NCBI RefSeq assembly: GCF_018122655.1
Contig: NZ_JAGRQC010000001.1
Coordinates: 496,001-560,000, forward strand
Direction of reading: 5' to 3'
Source of the DNA: Stakelama marina
GTDB taxonomy: Bacteria > Pseudomonadota > Alphaproteobacteria > Sphingomonadales > Sphingomonadaceae
Length of the DNA: 64,000 bases
The position numbers and the translations under genes were made by a program. This document shows positions 35,536 through 43,397 of this stretch, piece after piece. Every line of letters starts with the position of its first letter. Position 1 is the stretch's first letter. Under the pieces are notes generated by a model, which was not told the DNA's origin, did not search any database, and saw only the letters and a program-made list of their open reading frames with translations.

Positions 35536-37620
35536 ATGAAGCGCAGCTCGATACTCGTCGCGGCCCTTCTTGCGACGACCGCCTGCACCCCGTCCGGCCA
35601 GTCCGCGACACAGGACAACAGCCAGGCAGCCAAGGCGACCAAGCCGGATGTTGGGATCGACCTGGCAGGGCTCGACAAGACGGTAAAGCCCGGCAACGAC
35701 TTCGAGGAATATGCCAACGGCACCTGGCGCAAGAACACCAAGATTCCGCCCGACCGGTCGAGCACCGGCGTTTTTCTGGAAGTGTTCAAAAAGGCCGAGG
35801 CGCATAACCGGCAGATCGTCGACGATGCGGTGAAGGCGAATGCGGCCGAGGGCACCGACACGCGCCGCATCGCCGACTATTACAAGGCGTTCATGGACAC
35901 GAACGGGATCGAGCAGCGCGGCCTTGCACCGCTGAAGGCCGATCTCGATGCGATCTCCGCGGTTTCGGACAAGCAGCAATTGTCGAAGATGCTGGGCGCG
36001 AACATACGCGCCGATGTCGATCCGCTGAACGCCACCGATTTCGAAACGCCCAACCTGTTCGGCATCTTTGTCAGCCAGGCGTTCGACCATCCGAACCAGA
36101 ACTGGCCCTATGTGCTGCAGGGCGGCCTCGGCCTGCCGGGCAAGGACTATTACACATCGTCCGATGGCGACATGGCGAAGATCCGCAGCGAATATAAGGC
36201 GTATATCGCCAAGTTGCTGACGCTCGCCGGGATCGACGATGCCGATGCGCGCGCGCAGCGTATCTTCGACCTCGAGATGAAGATCGCGAAGACGCACGAG
36301 GGGATCGTCGAGAGCCAGGACGCGCACAAGGCCGACAATCCGTGGATGCGATCCGATTTTGCCAAGAAGGCGCCGGGGATCGACTGGGACGGCTTCTGGA
36401 ACGCCGCGCAGCTCGGCGACCGGCAGGGCTTTATCGTGTGGCAGCCGCAGGCGGTGATCGGCTCCGCCAAGCTTGTCCAGTCCGAACCGCTTCAAGCCTG
36501 GAAAGACTGGCTGACCTTTCATGCGATCGATCAGGTGACCGACGCGCTGCCGAAGAAATTCGACGACGCGCATTTCGCCTTTTACAGCAAGGAACTGAAC
36601 GGTACGCCCGAACAGCGGCCGCGTGACCAGCGCGCGATTTCCAGCCTGAATCGCAATCTGGGCGACGCTGTCGGCAAGCTGTACGCCGAACGGTATTTCC
36701 CCGCATCGTCCAAGGCCGACATCCAGAATATGGTGCAGGGCATTCTCGCGGCATTCCACAAGCGCGTCGAGAACCTGACCTGGATGACGCCCAAGACGAA
36801 GCAGGAAGCGCTCAAGAAGATCGAGACGATGCATGTCGGGATCGGCTATCCCGAGAGCTGGCGCGATTATTCGGGGCTGGTCATCAAGCCGAACGATCCG
36901 GTCGGAAACCTCCACCGCGCCGAAATGGCCGAATACAAGCACCAGCTCGCCAAGCTGAACCAGGCGCCCGACAAGGACGAGTGGTGGATGACGCCGCAGA
37001 CGGTGAACGCGGTGAATTTGCCGTTGCAGAATGCGCTGAATTTCCCAGCGGCGATCCTGCAGGCGCCGTTCTACGACCCCAATGCCGATCCGGCTGCCAA
37101 TTACGGCTCGATCGGTGCTGTGATCGGGCATGAGATCAGCCACAGCTTCGACAATCTGGGCGCGGATTTCGATGCCGAGGGGCGGCTGCGCAACTGGTGG
37201 ACGCCCGAAGACCTCAAGCATTTCGAGGAGCAGGGGCAGGCGCTGGTCAAGCAGTTCAATGCCTATGAACCGCTGCCCGGCATCCACATCAACGGGCAGC
37301 AGACGCTGGGCGAGAACATCGCCGATGTCGCCGGCCTGACCGCGGCCTATGAAGCGTATCACGCATCGCTGAACGGCAAGGAAGCGCCGGTGATCGACGG
37401 GCTGACCGGCGACCAGCGCTTCTTCCTCGCCTTTGCGCAGAGCTGGCGCGAGAAAATCCGCGACAAGGCGCTGAAGGCGCGCATCGCGACCGATGCGCAT
37501 GCGCCCGCGAAATACCGGGCGGAAACGGTGCGTAACCTAGACGCGTGGTACAAGGCGTTCGACGTCAAGCCGAATGCGAAACTGTATCTGCCCGCCGACA
37601 AGCGGGTTCATGTCTGGTGA
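35536..37620 (+). CDS. M13 (neprilysin/PepO) family zinc metallopeptidase
   Basis: Exported zinc endopeptidase, 694 residues. The N-terminus (MKRSSILVAALLATTACTPS) is a lipoprotein-like signal, though the lipobox -3 position is Thr. The catalytic motif is HEISH with H532, E533 and H536 (AVIGHEISHSFDNLGADFD), followed by the third ligand region ENIADVAGLTAAYEAY and the substrate-binding NALNFPAAILQAPFYD. The C-terminal Trp (KRVHVW) is typical. GGAGAG precedes the start; a TTG one codon earlier is possible. It lies opposite to the flanking leucine-degradation genes and is followed by a strong hairpin. Confidence 0.92.
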   Translation: MKRSSILVAALLATTACTPSGQSATQDNSQAAKATKPDVGIDLAGLDKTVKPGNDFEEYANGTWRKNTKIPPDRSSTGVFLEVFKKAEAHNRQIVDDAVKANAAEGTDTRRIADYYKAFMDTNGIEQRGLAPLKADLDAISAVSDKQQLSKMLGANIRADVDPLNATDFETPNLFGIFVSQAFDHPNQNWPYVLQGGLGLPGKDYYTSSDGDMAKIRSEYKAYIAKLLTLAGIDDADARAQRIFDLEMKIAKTHEGIVESQDAHKADNPWMRSDFAKKAPGIDWDGFWNAAQLGDRQGFIVWQPQAVIGSAKLVQSEPLQAWKDWLTFHAIDQVTDALPKKFDDAHFAFYSKELNGTPEQRPRDQRAISSLNRNLGDAVGKLYAERYFPASSKADIQNMVQGILAAFHKRVENLTWMTPKTKQEALKKIETMHVGIGYPESWRDYSGLVIKPNDPVGNLHRAEMAEYKHQLAKLNQAPDKDEWWMTPQTVNAVNLPLQNALNFPAAILQAPFYDPNADPAANYGSIGAVIGHEISHSFDNLGADFDAEGRLRNWWTPEDLKHFEEQGQALVKQFNAYEPLPGIHINGQQTLGENIADVAGLTAAYEAYHASLNGKEAPVIDGLTGDQRFFLAFAQSWREKIRDKALKARIATDAHAPAKYRAETVRNLDAWYKAFDVKPNAKLYLPADKRVHVW

Positions 37621-37626
37621 TGCAAT

Positions 37627-37650
37627 GGGCGCGGCGGATACGCCGCGCCC
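37627..37650 (+). terminator. GC hairpin after the M13 peptidase gene
   Basis: Perfect 10-base stem GGGCGCGGCG / CGCCGCGCCC with a GATA loop, beginning 7 bases after the peptidase stop codon. There is no T-run, so it may be an intrinsic terminator of the GC-rich type or an mRNA-stabilising end. Confidence 0.55.
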
Positions 37651-37671
37651 GACCGGCCAATGCCGTTGATT

Positions 37672-37730
37672 CCATGCGCGGCCGGTTGCTCTGTACGTAG
37701 GACTGAAAAAGAGCACCCGACCGCGCATGG
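37672..37730. repeat. Long imperfect hairpin between pepO-type gene and isovaleryl-CoA dehydrogenase
   Basis: Outer arms CCATGCGCGG (37672-37681) and CCGCGCATGG (37721-37730) pair perfectly over 10 bases. Inside them TGCTCT and AGAGCA form a second 6-base stem around a loop of about 18 bases. The outer arm abuts another palindrome at 37728. No gene fits here. Confidence 0.55.
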
Positions 37731-37750
37731 ATGCTGAAGCAAGTTCAGCA
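37728..37750 (-). repeat. Sphingomonad intergenic palindrome, partial inverted copy
   Basis: TGG, then TGCTGAA (37732-37738), loop GCAAG and arm TTCAGCA (37744-37750). Same family as the copies near 9402 and 29913. The outer flank after the second arm has diverged. Confidence 0.7.
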
Positions 37751-37769
37751 AACTCGCTCTAACATGCGA

Positions 37770-38927
37770 TTACGCGCCGATAAGTTCCCGCCCGATCAGG
37801 AAACGGCGGATTTCGTTGGTTCCGGCGCCGATGTCATAGAGCTTGGCATCGCGCAATAGCCGTTCGACCGGCCATTCCTTCGTATAGCCGGCGCCGCCGA
37901 GCGCCTGGATCGCCTCCAGCGCTGATTTGACAGCATTTTCCGACGCCAGCAGGATCGCGCCCGCCGCATCGAAGCGCGTCGTTTTTCCCGCATCGCAGGC
38001 TCGCGCGACCGAATAGACATAAGCGCGCGCCGAATTGAGCGCGACATACATGTCGGCGACCTTTGCCTGAATGAGCTGAAAGCTGCCGATCGGCGTGCCG
38101 AACTGCTTGCGCTCGCGGACATAGGGCAGGACGGTGTCGAGACAGGCCTGCATGATGCCGAGCGGCCCGGCGGCGAGAACCGCACGTTCATAGTCGAGGC
38201 CGCTCATCAGCACCTGAACGCCCTTGTTGACCTCGCCGAGCACATTCTCGGCCGGAACCTCGCAATCGTCGAAGACGAGTTCTGCGGTATCCGAACCGCG
38301 CATCCCCATCTTGTCGAGCTTTTTCGATACCGAGAAACCGGCGAAATCGCGCTCGATCAGAAATGCGGTGATGCCCTTTGGTCCGGCCTCGGGCTCGGTC
38401 TTGGCATAGACGACGAGCGTGTTCGCTTCGGGCGCATTGGTAATCCAGAACTTGGTACCGTTGAGGACATAGCGGTCGTTGCCCTTTGCCTCCGCCTTCA
38501 GCTTCATCGACACGACGTCGGAGCCCGAACCAGCTTCGGACATGGCGAGGCTGCCGACATGCTCGCCGGAGATCAGTCGGGGCAGATAACGCTTCTTCTG
38601 CTCCTCGTTGCCCCAGCGGCGGATCTGGTTGACGCACAGATTGGAGTGCGCGCCATAGGACAGCCCGATCGAGGCCGATGCGCGCGAGACTTCCTCCATC
38701 GCGACGCAATGTTCGAGATAGCCGAGGCCCAGACCTCCAAATTCTTCCTCCACGGTGATGCCGTGCAGACCCAGCTCTCCCATTTGCGGCCACAGGTCGC
38801 GGGGGAAGCGGTTGGTTTCATCGACCTCCGCCGCGATCGGCGCGATCTTGTCGGTTGCGAAACGCTCGGTCGTCTCGCGGATCATGTCGGCGGTTTCGCC
38901 GAGCGCGAAATCCATCGTTGGTTGCAT
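37770..38927 (-). CDS. ivd: Isovaleryl-CoA dehydrogenase
   Basis: FAD-dependent acyl-CoA dehydrogenase, 385 residues, oxidising isovaleryl-CoA to 3-methylcrotonyl-CoA in leucine breakdown. The flavin and substrate segments are [15 protein letters not shown] and [19 protein letters not shown]. The position of the catalytic Glu separates this enzyme from other acyl-CoA dehydrogenases, and here E247 in [16 protein letters not shown] is at the isovaleryl-type site. The C-terminus [19 protein letters not shown] is normal. It would head the mccB-mccA set if the inserted opposite-strand genes are ignored. Confidence 0.93.
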   Translation of the reverse strand: MQPTMDFALGETADMIRETTERFATDKIAPIAAEVDETNRFPRDLWPQMGELGLHGITVEEEFGGLGLGYLEHCVAMEEVSRASASIGLSYGAHSNLCVNQIRRWGNEEQKKRYLPRLISGEHVGSLAMSEAGSGSDVVSMKLKAEAKGNDRYVLNGTKFWITNAPEANTLVVYAKTEPEAGPKGITAFLIERDFAGFSVSKKLDKMGMRGSDTAELVFDDCEVPAENVLGEVNKGVQVLMSGLDYERAVLAAGPLGIMQACLDTVLPYVRERKQFGTPIGSFQLIQAKVADMYVALNSARAYVYSVARACDAGKTTRFDAAGAILLASENAVKSALEAIQALGGAGYTKEWPVERLLRDAKLYDIGAGTNEIRRFLIGRELIGA

Positions 38928-39173
38928 CGTCTCTCCCTAGCGGCCGCTTTCGGCCATATCCGTTCAAGCAGCGGCCCTACCGTAATGTTCCGGCTCCGGG
39001 AAGCCTGCGCGCAGCGAGCAACCGGGCGCCTGTCGGGCGATCTCGTTTCCGACGAGGGTCGCGCGACATCTTCCCGGTTTGTGTCTTTTCGCAACTCATC
39101 GCGCTCCAACAGAAAGTATAAGCATTCGATACCGTTGAGCGGTCCGAACGGCACGGTTTCGGAAGGGGGAGCT

Positions 39174-40118
39174 ATGGAATTTCCCGCTTTGCTGGCGCGC
39201 ATGCGTGATGTCGATCAGGACGCCCTGCTGATCGGTCGACCATTGGCGGATCGCGATGTGGATATGAGAAACGCCGCTCGCGGCGAGGCTCGCCACAGCT
39301 CGCCCTTGCACCTTTCCCCCGGTCATGCGTCATGGCTTCGCGCCGCCGCTGCCGGATCCGGTGCCAGCCTGACGCTGGGCATGATCGTTTCCTGGCTGGT
39401 CCTGGGCCACCGCGCCACCCGCCGCACGGCTGTCGCGACGGTGCCGCAGGCGCCCATCGTGGTCGAACCGGTGACCGAAGTCCGGCCCGTCAGGAAAGTG
39501 CTGGCGATCGGGGCGCACCCGGACGATATCGAATTTGGCTGCGCAGCGACGCTTTCGCGCTACAAGGCGGCGGGATACTCTACGCGCGCGGTCGTTATGA
39601 CGCGCGGCGAGACGGGCCGCGGCGCCGAACGCGCGCGCGGCGGACAGCGCCAGAACGAGGCGCGCGACGCCGCGGCGATCATCAAGCTCGACTCGGTGGA
39701 ATTCCATAAGTTTCCCGACGGGCAGCTGTCGGCGCACAACCATGCGGTGCGGCAGACGATCGAGGCCGAGGTGCAACGGCTGAAACCCGACATCGTCCTG
39801 ACGCACACGCCGCTCGACCGGCATATGGACCATCGCCAGGTCTTCGAGGCGAGCAACGAGGCGTGCCGTCATGTGCCGACGCTGCTTTGTTACGAAAATC
39901 CCAATACGCCGGCTGAGTTTCGTCCCAATGTCTTTATCGACGCCTCGCCCTATATCGAACAGAAGCTGGCCGCGCTCGGCTGCCATTTCAGCCAGAGCGA
40001 CAAGCCCTATTTTTCACCCGATCTGATCCGGAGCATCGCCCGGGTGCGCGGGAACCAGGCGCAGTTGCGTTTTGCCGAGGGCTTTTTCGCCATTCGTGTG
40101 CAGTCGGAAGCGCTGTGA
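39174..40118 (+). CDS. Membrane-anchored PIG-L/LmbE-type deacetylase
   Basis: 314-residue protein. Residues about 50-73 (AAAAGSGASLTLGMIVSWLVLG) form one membrane anchor after a polar N-terminal tail. The catalytic domain begins at about 104 with VLAIGAHPDDIEFGCAATL, the zinc-binding AHPDD motif of PIG-L deacetylases. MTRGETGRGAERARGGQRQ-type and HTPLDRHMDH (third His ligand) segments follow. These enzymes remove N-acetyl groups from GlcNAc-containing substrates. ATG 39174 follows AAGGGGGAG. It opens a four-gene unit whose members overlap by 4 bases or fewer, suggesting that it acts on an amino-sugar precursor or polymer made by the unit. Confidence 0.88.
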   Translation: MEFPALLARMRDVDQDALLIGRPLADRDVDMRNAARGEARHSSPLHLSPGHASWLRAAAAGSGASLTLGMIVSWLVLGHRATRRTAVATVPQAPIVVEPVTEVRPVRKVLAIGAHPDDIEFGCAATLSRYKAAGYSTRAVVMTRGETGRGAERARGGQRQNEARDAAAIIKLDSVEFHKFPDGQLSAHNHAVRQTIEAEVQRLKPDIVLTHTPLDRHMDHRQVFEASNEACRHVPTLLCYENPNTPAEFRPNVFIDASPYIEQKLAALGCHFSQSDKPYFSPDLIRSIARVRGNQAQLRFAEGFFAIRVQSEAL

Positions 40119-41044
40119 CCGCGCTGCGTCAGATCGCCTGTGCGCCCGCAGTGCCCGAACCGGCTGCGGTTCCGTGCGGTCGCCGCGTGCTGGTGACCGG
40201 GGTCGGGGGACCGGCGGGGCGGGCTGCGTCCGCGGCGCTCGCACGTGCGGGCTATTCGGTGATCGGGTGCGACATGCGGCGCGTGCCGTTCCCGTTCGGC
40301 GAGTTCGAAACCGCGCTGCCGGTAAGCGATCCCAACTATGCCGCGCAGCTTGGCGCCATGTTGTCGAATCATGCGGTGGACTGGCTGGTGCCGACTGTCG
40401 CCGAAGAGATAGCGAGCGTGGCGATGCTTGCCGACGATCTGCGGCGGTCGGGTGTCGCGGTGTTCGTTCCGGAACCCGCGGGCGCGGCGATCTGTGCCGA
40501 CAAATGGCATACGGTCGAACGGCTGCGCGCAGCAGGGATCGCCGTGCCCGCGAGCGCGATAGGCGCGCCCGATTGCCCCGAGGTCGCGGAGCTTGGGCTT
40601 CCGCTGCTCGGTAAGCCGCGGATCGGCAGGGGCGGTCGTGGCGTGACGGTGTACGACCGCCTGCCCGAAGCGGCACCCGGCGATGCGACCTTGTGGCAGC
40701 AATTTCTGCCCGGCGCGGAATATATCGTCGCGCTGTTGCCCGGCCGCGCCGAGGGGGAAATGCCGCTGGCGGTTGCCGTGCTCGAAAAGCTCGCGCTGCG
40801 TGAAGGGTTGACGGGCAATGCGCTGTCGGTCCGGCGTGTAACCGCACCCGATGTAGCGCGCCTGGCGGTGTCCGCCGCTTCGGCACTAGCGCTGAAGGGG
40901 CCGCTCGATGTCGACATAAGGCGGGACCGCGAGGGTAAGCCCTATATTCTGGAGATCAATCCGCGGGTCGGCGCCAGGCTACTCGACGCGCCGGAGCTGA
41001 TTGCCGAAATGATCGCGCTGCAACAGGGCGGGTGGCCGGGATGA
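40115..41044 (+). CDS. ATP-grasp ligase (CarB/PylC-like)
   Basis: 309-residue ATP-grasp enzyme. It has an N-terminal Rossmann-like domain (residues about 22-105; VLVTGVGGPAGRAASAALA), a lid with LLGKPRIGRGGRGVTVYD and the metal-binding DVDIRRDREGKPYILEINPRVGA. The family forms C-N bonds by activating a carboxylate as an acyl phosphate. GTG 40115 overlaps the deacetylase stop. The start of the next gene overlaps the end here as ATGA. In this context it may join an amino acid or another acid to the amine exposed by the deacetylase; that is inference. Confidence 0.85.
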   Translation: MTALRQIACAPAVPEPAAVPCGRRVLVTGVGGPAGRAASAALARAGYSVIGCDMRRVPFPFGEFETALPVSDPNYAAQLGAMLSNHAVDWLVPTVAEEIASVAMLADDLRRSGVAVFVPEPAGAAICADKWHTVERLRAAGIAVPASAIGAPDCPEVAELGLPLLGKPRIGRGGRGVTVYDRLPEAAPGDATLWQQFLPGAEYIVALLPGRAEGEMPLAVAVLEKLALREGLTGNALSVRRVTAPDVARLAVSAASALALKGPLDVDIRRDREGKPYILEINPRVGARLLDAPELIAEMIALQQGGWPG

Positions 41045-43395
41045 TCGGCACGGCCTTTGCGACATATATCGGCTGGGCGGGGCCGGTAATTCTGGTCTTC
41101 GGGCTGCTCCCGTTCGTCATGGTGCCGCTCGTCCTCGCCTATCTGATATGGGAACGCGGCGCGCTTCGCCGCGCAAGCATGATGGTCCCGCCGCGCGTGT
41201 CGGTGATCGTACCCGCCTATAACGAAGCGCGGACCATCGTTGCGGGAGTGCGCTCGATACTCCATTCGCGCTATCCCGATTTCGAGGTCATCGTCGTCAA
41301 TGACGGATCGACCGACCATAGCGAGGACATGCTGCGCGACCTGATCGATCGCGGTGCGATCCGCTATCTGGCGAAGGAAAATGGCGGTAAGGCGTCCGCG
41401 TTGAACGCAGGCATCGCCGTCGCGACCGGCGAGGTGATCCTGTTCACCGACGCCGACACGATCTTCACGCCGACCACGATTGCGAGAGGTGTGGCATATC
41501 TCGCCGATCCGGCGGTGGGAGCGGTCGGTGGCAACGATACGCCGCTGGCTCCGCAGGGCTGGCTTCAGAAGATGCTCGTCGTCACCTCGCATGTCGGTAC
41601 CGGCTATGTCCGCCGCGCGCTTTCGGTTGCGCGAATCCTGCCGATCATCCCCGGCAATCTGGGGTTCGTGCGCACCGATATTCTCCGTTCGATCGGCGGT
41701 TTCCGGGAAGTCTGGGGAGAAGATCTCGAACTGACGCTGCGATTGCAGCGCGAACGCGTTCGCATCGTCTATGGCGCGCGCGCCAAGGTGCTTTCCGAAT
41801 GCCCGCACAGCCTGAGCGGCCTCTGGAAGCAGCGCGTGCGCTGGATGCGCAGCTATATCAAGGTCGTGCGCGATCACCGGGCGATGCTCGGGCGCCTCCG
41901 CTTTGGTCTGTTCGGGCCGTATCTCGCGCTGCTGACGGTGAGCATGGTGGCGATTCCGGTGCTTCAGATCAGTCTGCTGGCGCTGTTACCCTGGATCGTC
42001 GGAACGGGCGCGCTGTCGCTGACCGTCACCGCCATTATCGGATATTTCGGCCTGCTGACGACGTTGCTGATCGCCACGATCGCAGTCGCTCTCGACGATC
42101 GTCCGCGCGACATCGTTTATCTGCCCTATATCGTCATGCTCGTCCCGATGAGCGTGTTCTACAACGCGGTCGTGCTCTATTCGATCTGGGCGGAGCTCCG
42201 CGCACGGCCGGAGCTGTGGAACAAGCTCGATCGCCGCGGCGCCCAGCAGGTCGCGCGCATTCCCGTCCATGCGATCGGTCGCCGCGAGCTTACGGCCGGG
42301 ATTGCGGGGTTGGTGGCATTGGGCGCGGGCGGCGGGCTGATCCGCGGGATACCCGGCGGCGCTGCTTTGCGCATCCACGAACCCTTGCCCGAATTCAAGC
42401 TCGCCGTGGCGATCCACTTTCCCGACTGGCCGAGCTGGCGCGCCGCCCTGCACGATGTGCTCGCCGTGCCCGAACTGGGGATTGCAGAACGGATCGCGGT
42501 TTCGGCGGGAAGGGCCGACTGGACGTTCTTTCGCTGGCCGGGACATGTGCGGTGGTGGAGCGAGCCGCAAACCGACACCGCCGACGATATGCTGGAAACC
42601 GCGGTTACGGCGCTCCGTGAAAAGGGACACCGGGTCTCCGCCGTGCTCGACGTGTTCGCGCCGCTCTACCTGACGCAGAATCCGAATTGCCGCGCGGCCG
42701 ACGAGCATGGCAACCGAAGCGAGGATATCGTCTGTTCGACCTGTCTGGCGGAGGGCGAGTTCGGCGCGCTTCTCGTCGATGCGTGCTCGGCACTCGCGGC
42801 GGGGAGCGCGGTGGACGAGATTTGCATCACCGAGCTTTATTACGACCGCTATTGTTTCGACGACCGCTGTCTTGCCGCTTTCAGGCGCGCGACCGGCAAG
42901 CGGGGATGGCCGCGGCGCAGCGACGGCCGCATCAATCATCTGGACCGGCACCTCACCGAATGGCGTTCGAAGCAGGTCGCGACGATCCTGGGGCGGTTGT
43001 CCTCTGCGGCCCGGCTCCACGACAAGCGCCTGATCGCCGACGTAAAGGTGAGCCGGGGGAATTTCTCGCGCAACAGCCGGGAGAACGGGCAGAATTACGA
43101 CCTGATTCTGCCGCGCGTCGATCAACTCGTCGTATGGGACTATTTCGCGTTGAATGGCCTCGAACCCGATTCGAGCGGCAAGCTGGCGCGCTATCTTTCC
43201 CGAGAATTGGGGCCCGACCGATACTGGCATTCGATCGGGCTGTGGGATCGCCATCATCACAGCGTCCCCGCCGACGCGATGGGGGACAGTATTTCCGCGG
43301 CGGTGCGTGGCGGGGCGCGAAATCTGTGGATCACGCCGGGGCGGCGCCTGTCGCGCAAGCATTGGGAAACGCTGGCGCGGCTCAAGGGAGGATGA
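41041..43395 (+). CDS. Processive GT2 polysaccharide synthase fused to a C-terminal glycosidase-like TIM-barrel domain
   Basis: 784 residues. An N-terminal membrane segment (about 5-37) precedes a GT2 catalytic domain with VSVIVPAYNEA, D88 (VVNDGSTD), the DxD pair D137/D139 (FTDADT), GE D228 (WGEDLEL) and QRVRW at 264-268, the Q-x-x-RW hallmark of processive synthases such as PgaC and cellulose synthase. About three membrane helices follow (295-385) and another at about 418-437. Residues 450-784 form a second, soluble domain with features of glycosidase-like TIM barrels: LAVAIHFPDWP, DEICITELYYDRYCFDD and WRSKQVATILGRLSSA. I did not recognise a described enzyme with this exact fusion. It is coupled to genes on both sides. 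Confidence 0.85.
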   Translation: MIGTAFATYIGWAGPVILVFGLLPFVMVPLVLAYLIWERGALRRASMMVPPRVSVIVPAYNEARTIVAGVRSILHSRYPDFEVIVVNDGSTDHSEDMLRDLIDRGAIRYLAKENGGKASALNAGIAVATGEVILFTDADTIFTPTTIARGVAYLADPAVGAVGGNDTPLAPQGWLQKMLVVTSHVGTGYVRRALSVARILPIIPGNLGFVRTDILRSIGGFREVWGEDLELTLRLQRERVRIVYGARAKVLSECPHSLSGLWKQRVRWMRSYIKVVRDHRAMLGRLRFGLFGPYLALLTVSMVAIPVLQISLLALLPWIVGTGALSLTVTAIIGYFGLLTTLLIATIAVALDDRPRDIVYLPYIVMLVPMSVFYNAVVLYSIWAELRARPELWNKLDRRGAQQVARIPVHAIGRRELTAGIAGLVALGAGGGLIRGIPGGAALRIHEPLPEFKLAVAIHFPDWPSWRAALHDVLAVPELGIAERIAVSAGRADWTFFRWPGHVRWWSEPQTDTADDMLETAVTALREKGHRVSAVLDVFAPLYLTQNPNCRAADEHGNRSEDIVCSTCLAEGEFGALLVDACSALAAGSAVDEICITELYYDRYCFDDRCLAAFRRATGKRGWPRRSDGRINHLDRHLTEWRSKQVATILGRLSSAARLHDKRLIADVKVSRGNFSRNSRENGQNYDLILPRVDQLVVWDYFALNGLEPDSSGKLARYLSRELGPDRYWHSIGLWDRHHHSVPADAMGDSISAAVRGGARNLWITPGRRLSRKHWETLARLKGG

Positions 43396-43397
43396 CG

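Noticed and set aside
35440..37500. 686-codon open frame antisense to the M13 peptidase gene
   Set aside because: It mirrors codon bias of the peptidase gene, has no recognisable domain, and the opposite strand carries a complete HExxH peptidase.
38559..39173. Upstream extension of the PIG-L deacetylase frame
   Set aside because: It runs antisense through the isovaleryl-CoA dehydrogenase gene; ATG 39174 has a strong ribosome site and gives a sensible protein.
42687..43391. Upstream extension of the beta-barrel protein frame into the GT2 gene
   Set aside because: The extension is an out-of-frame reading of the synthase; a signal peptide follows the ATG at 43398.
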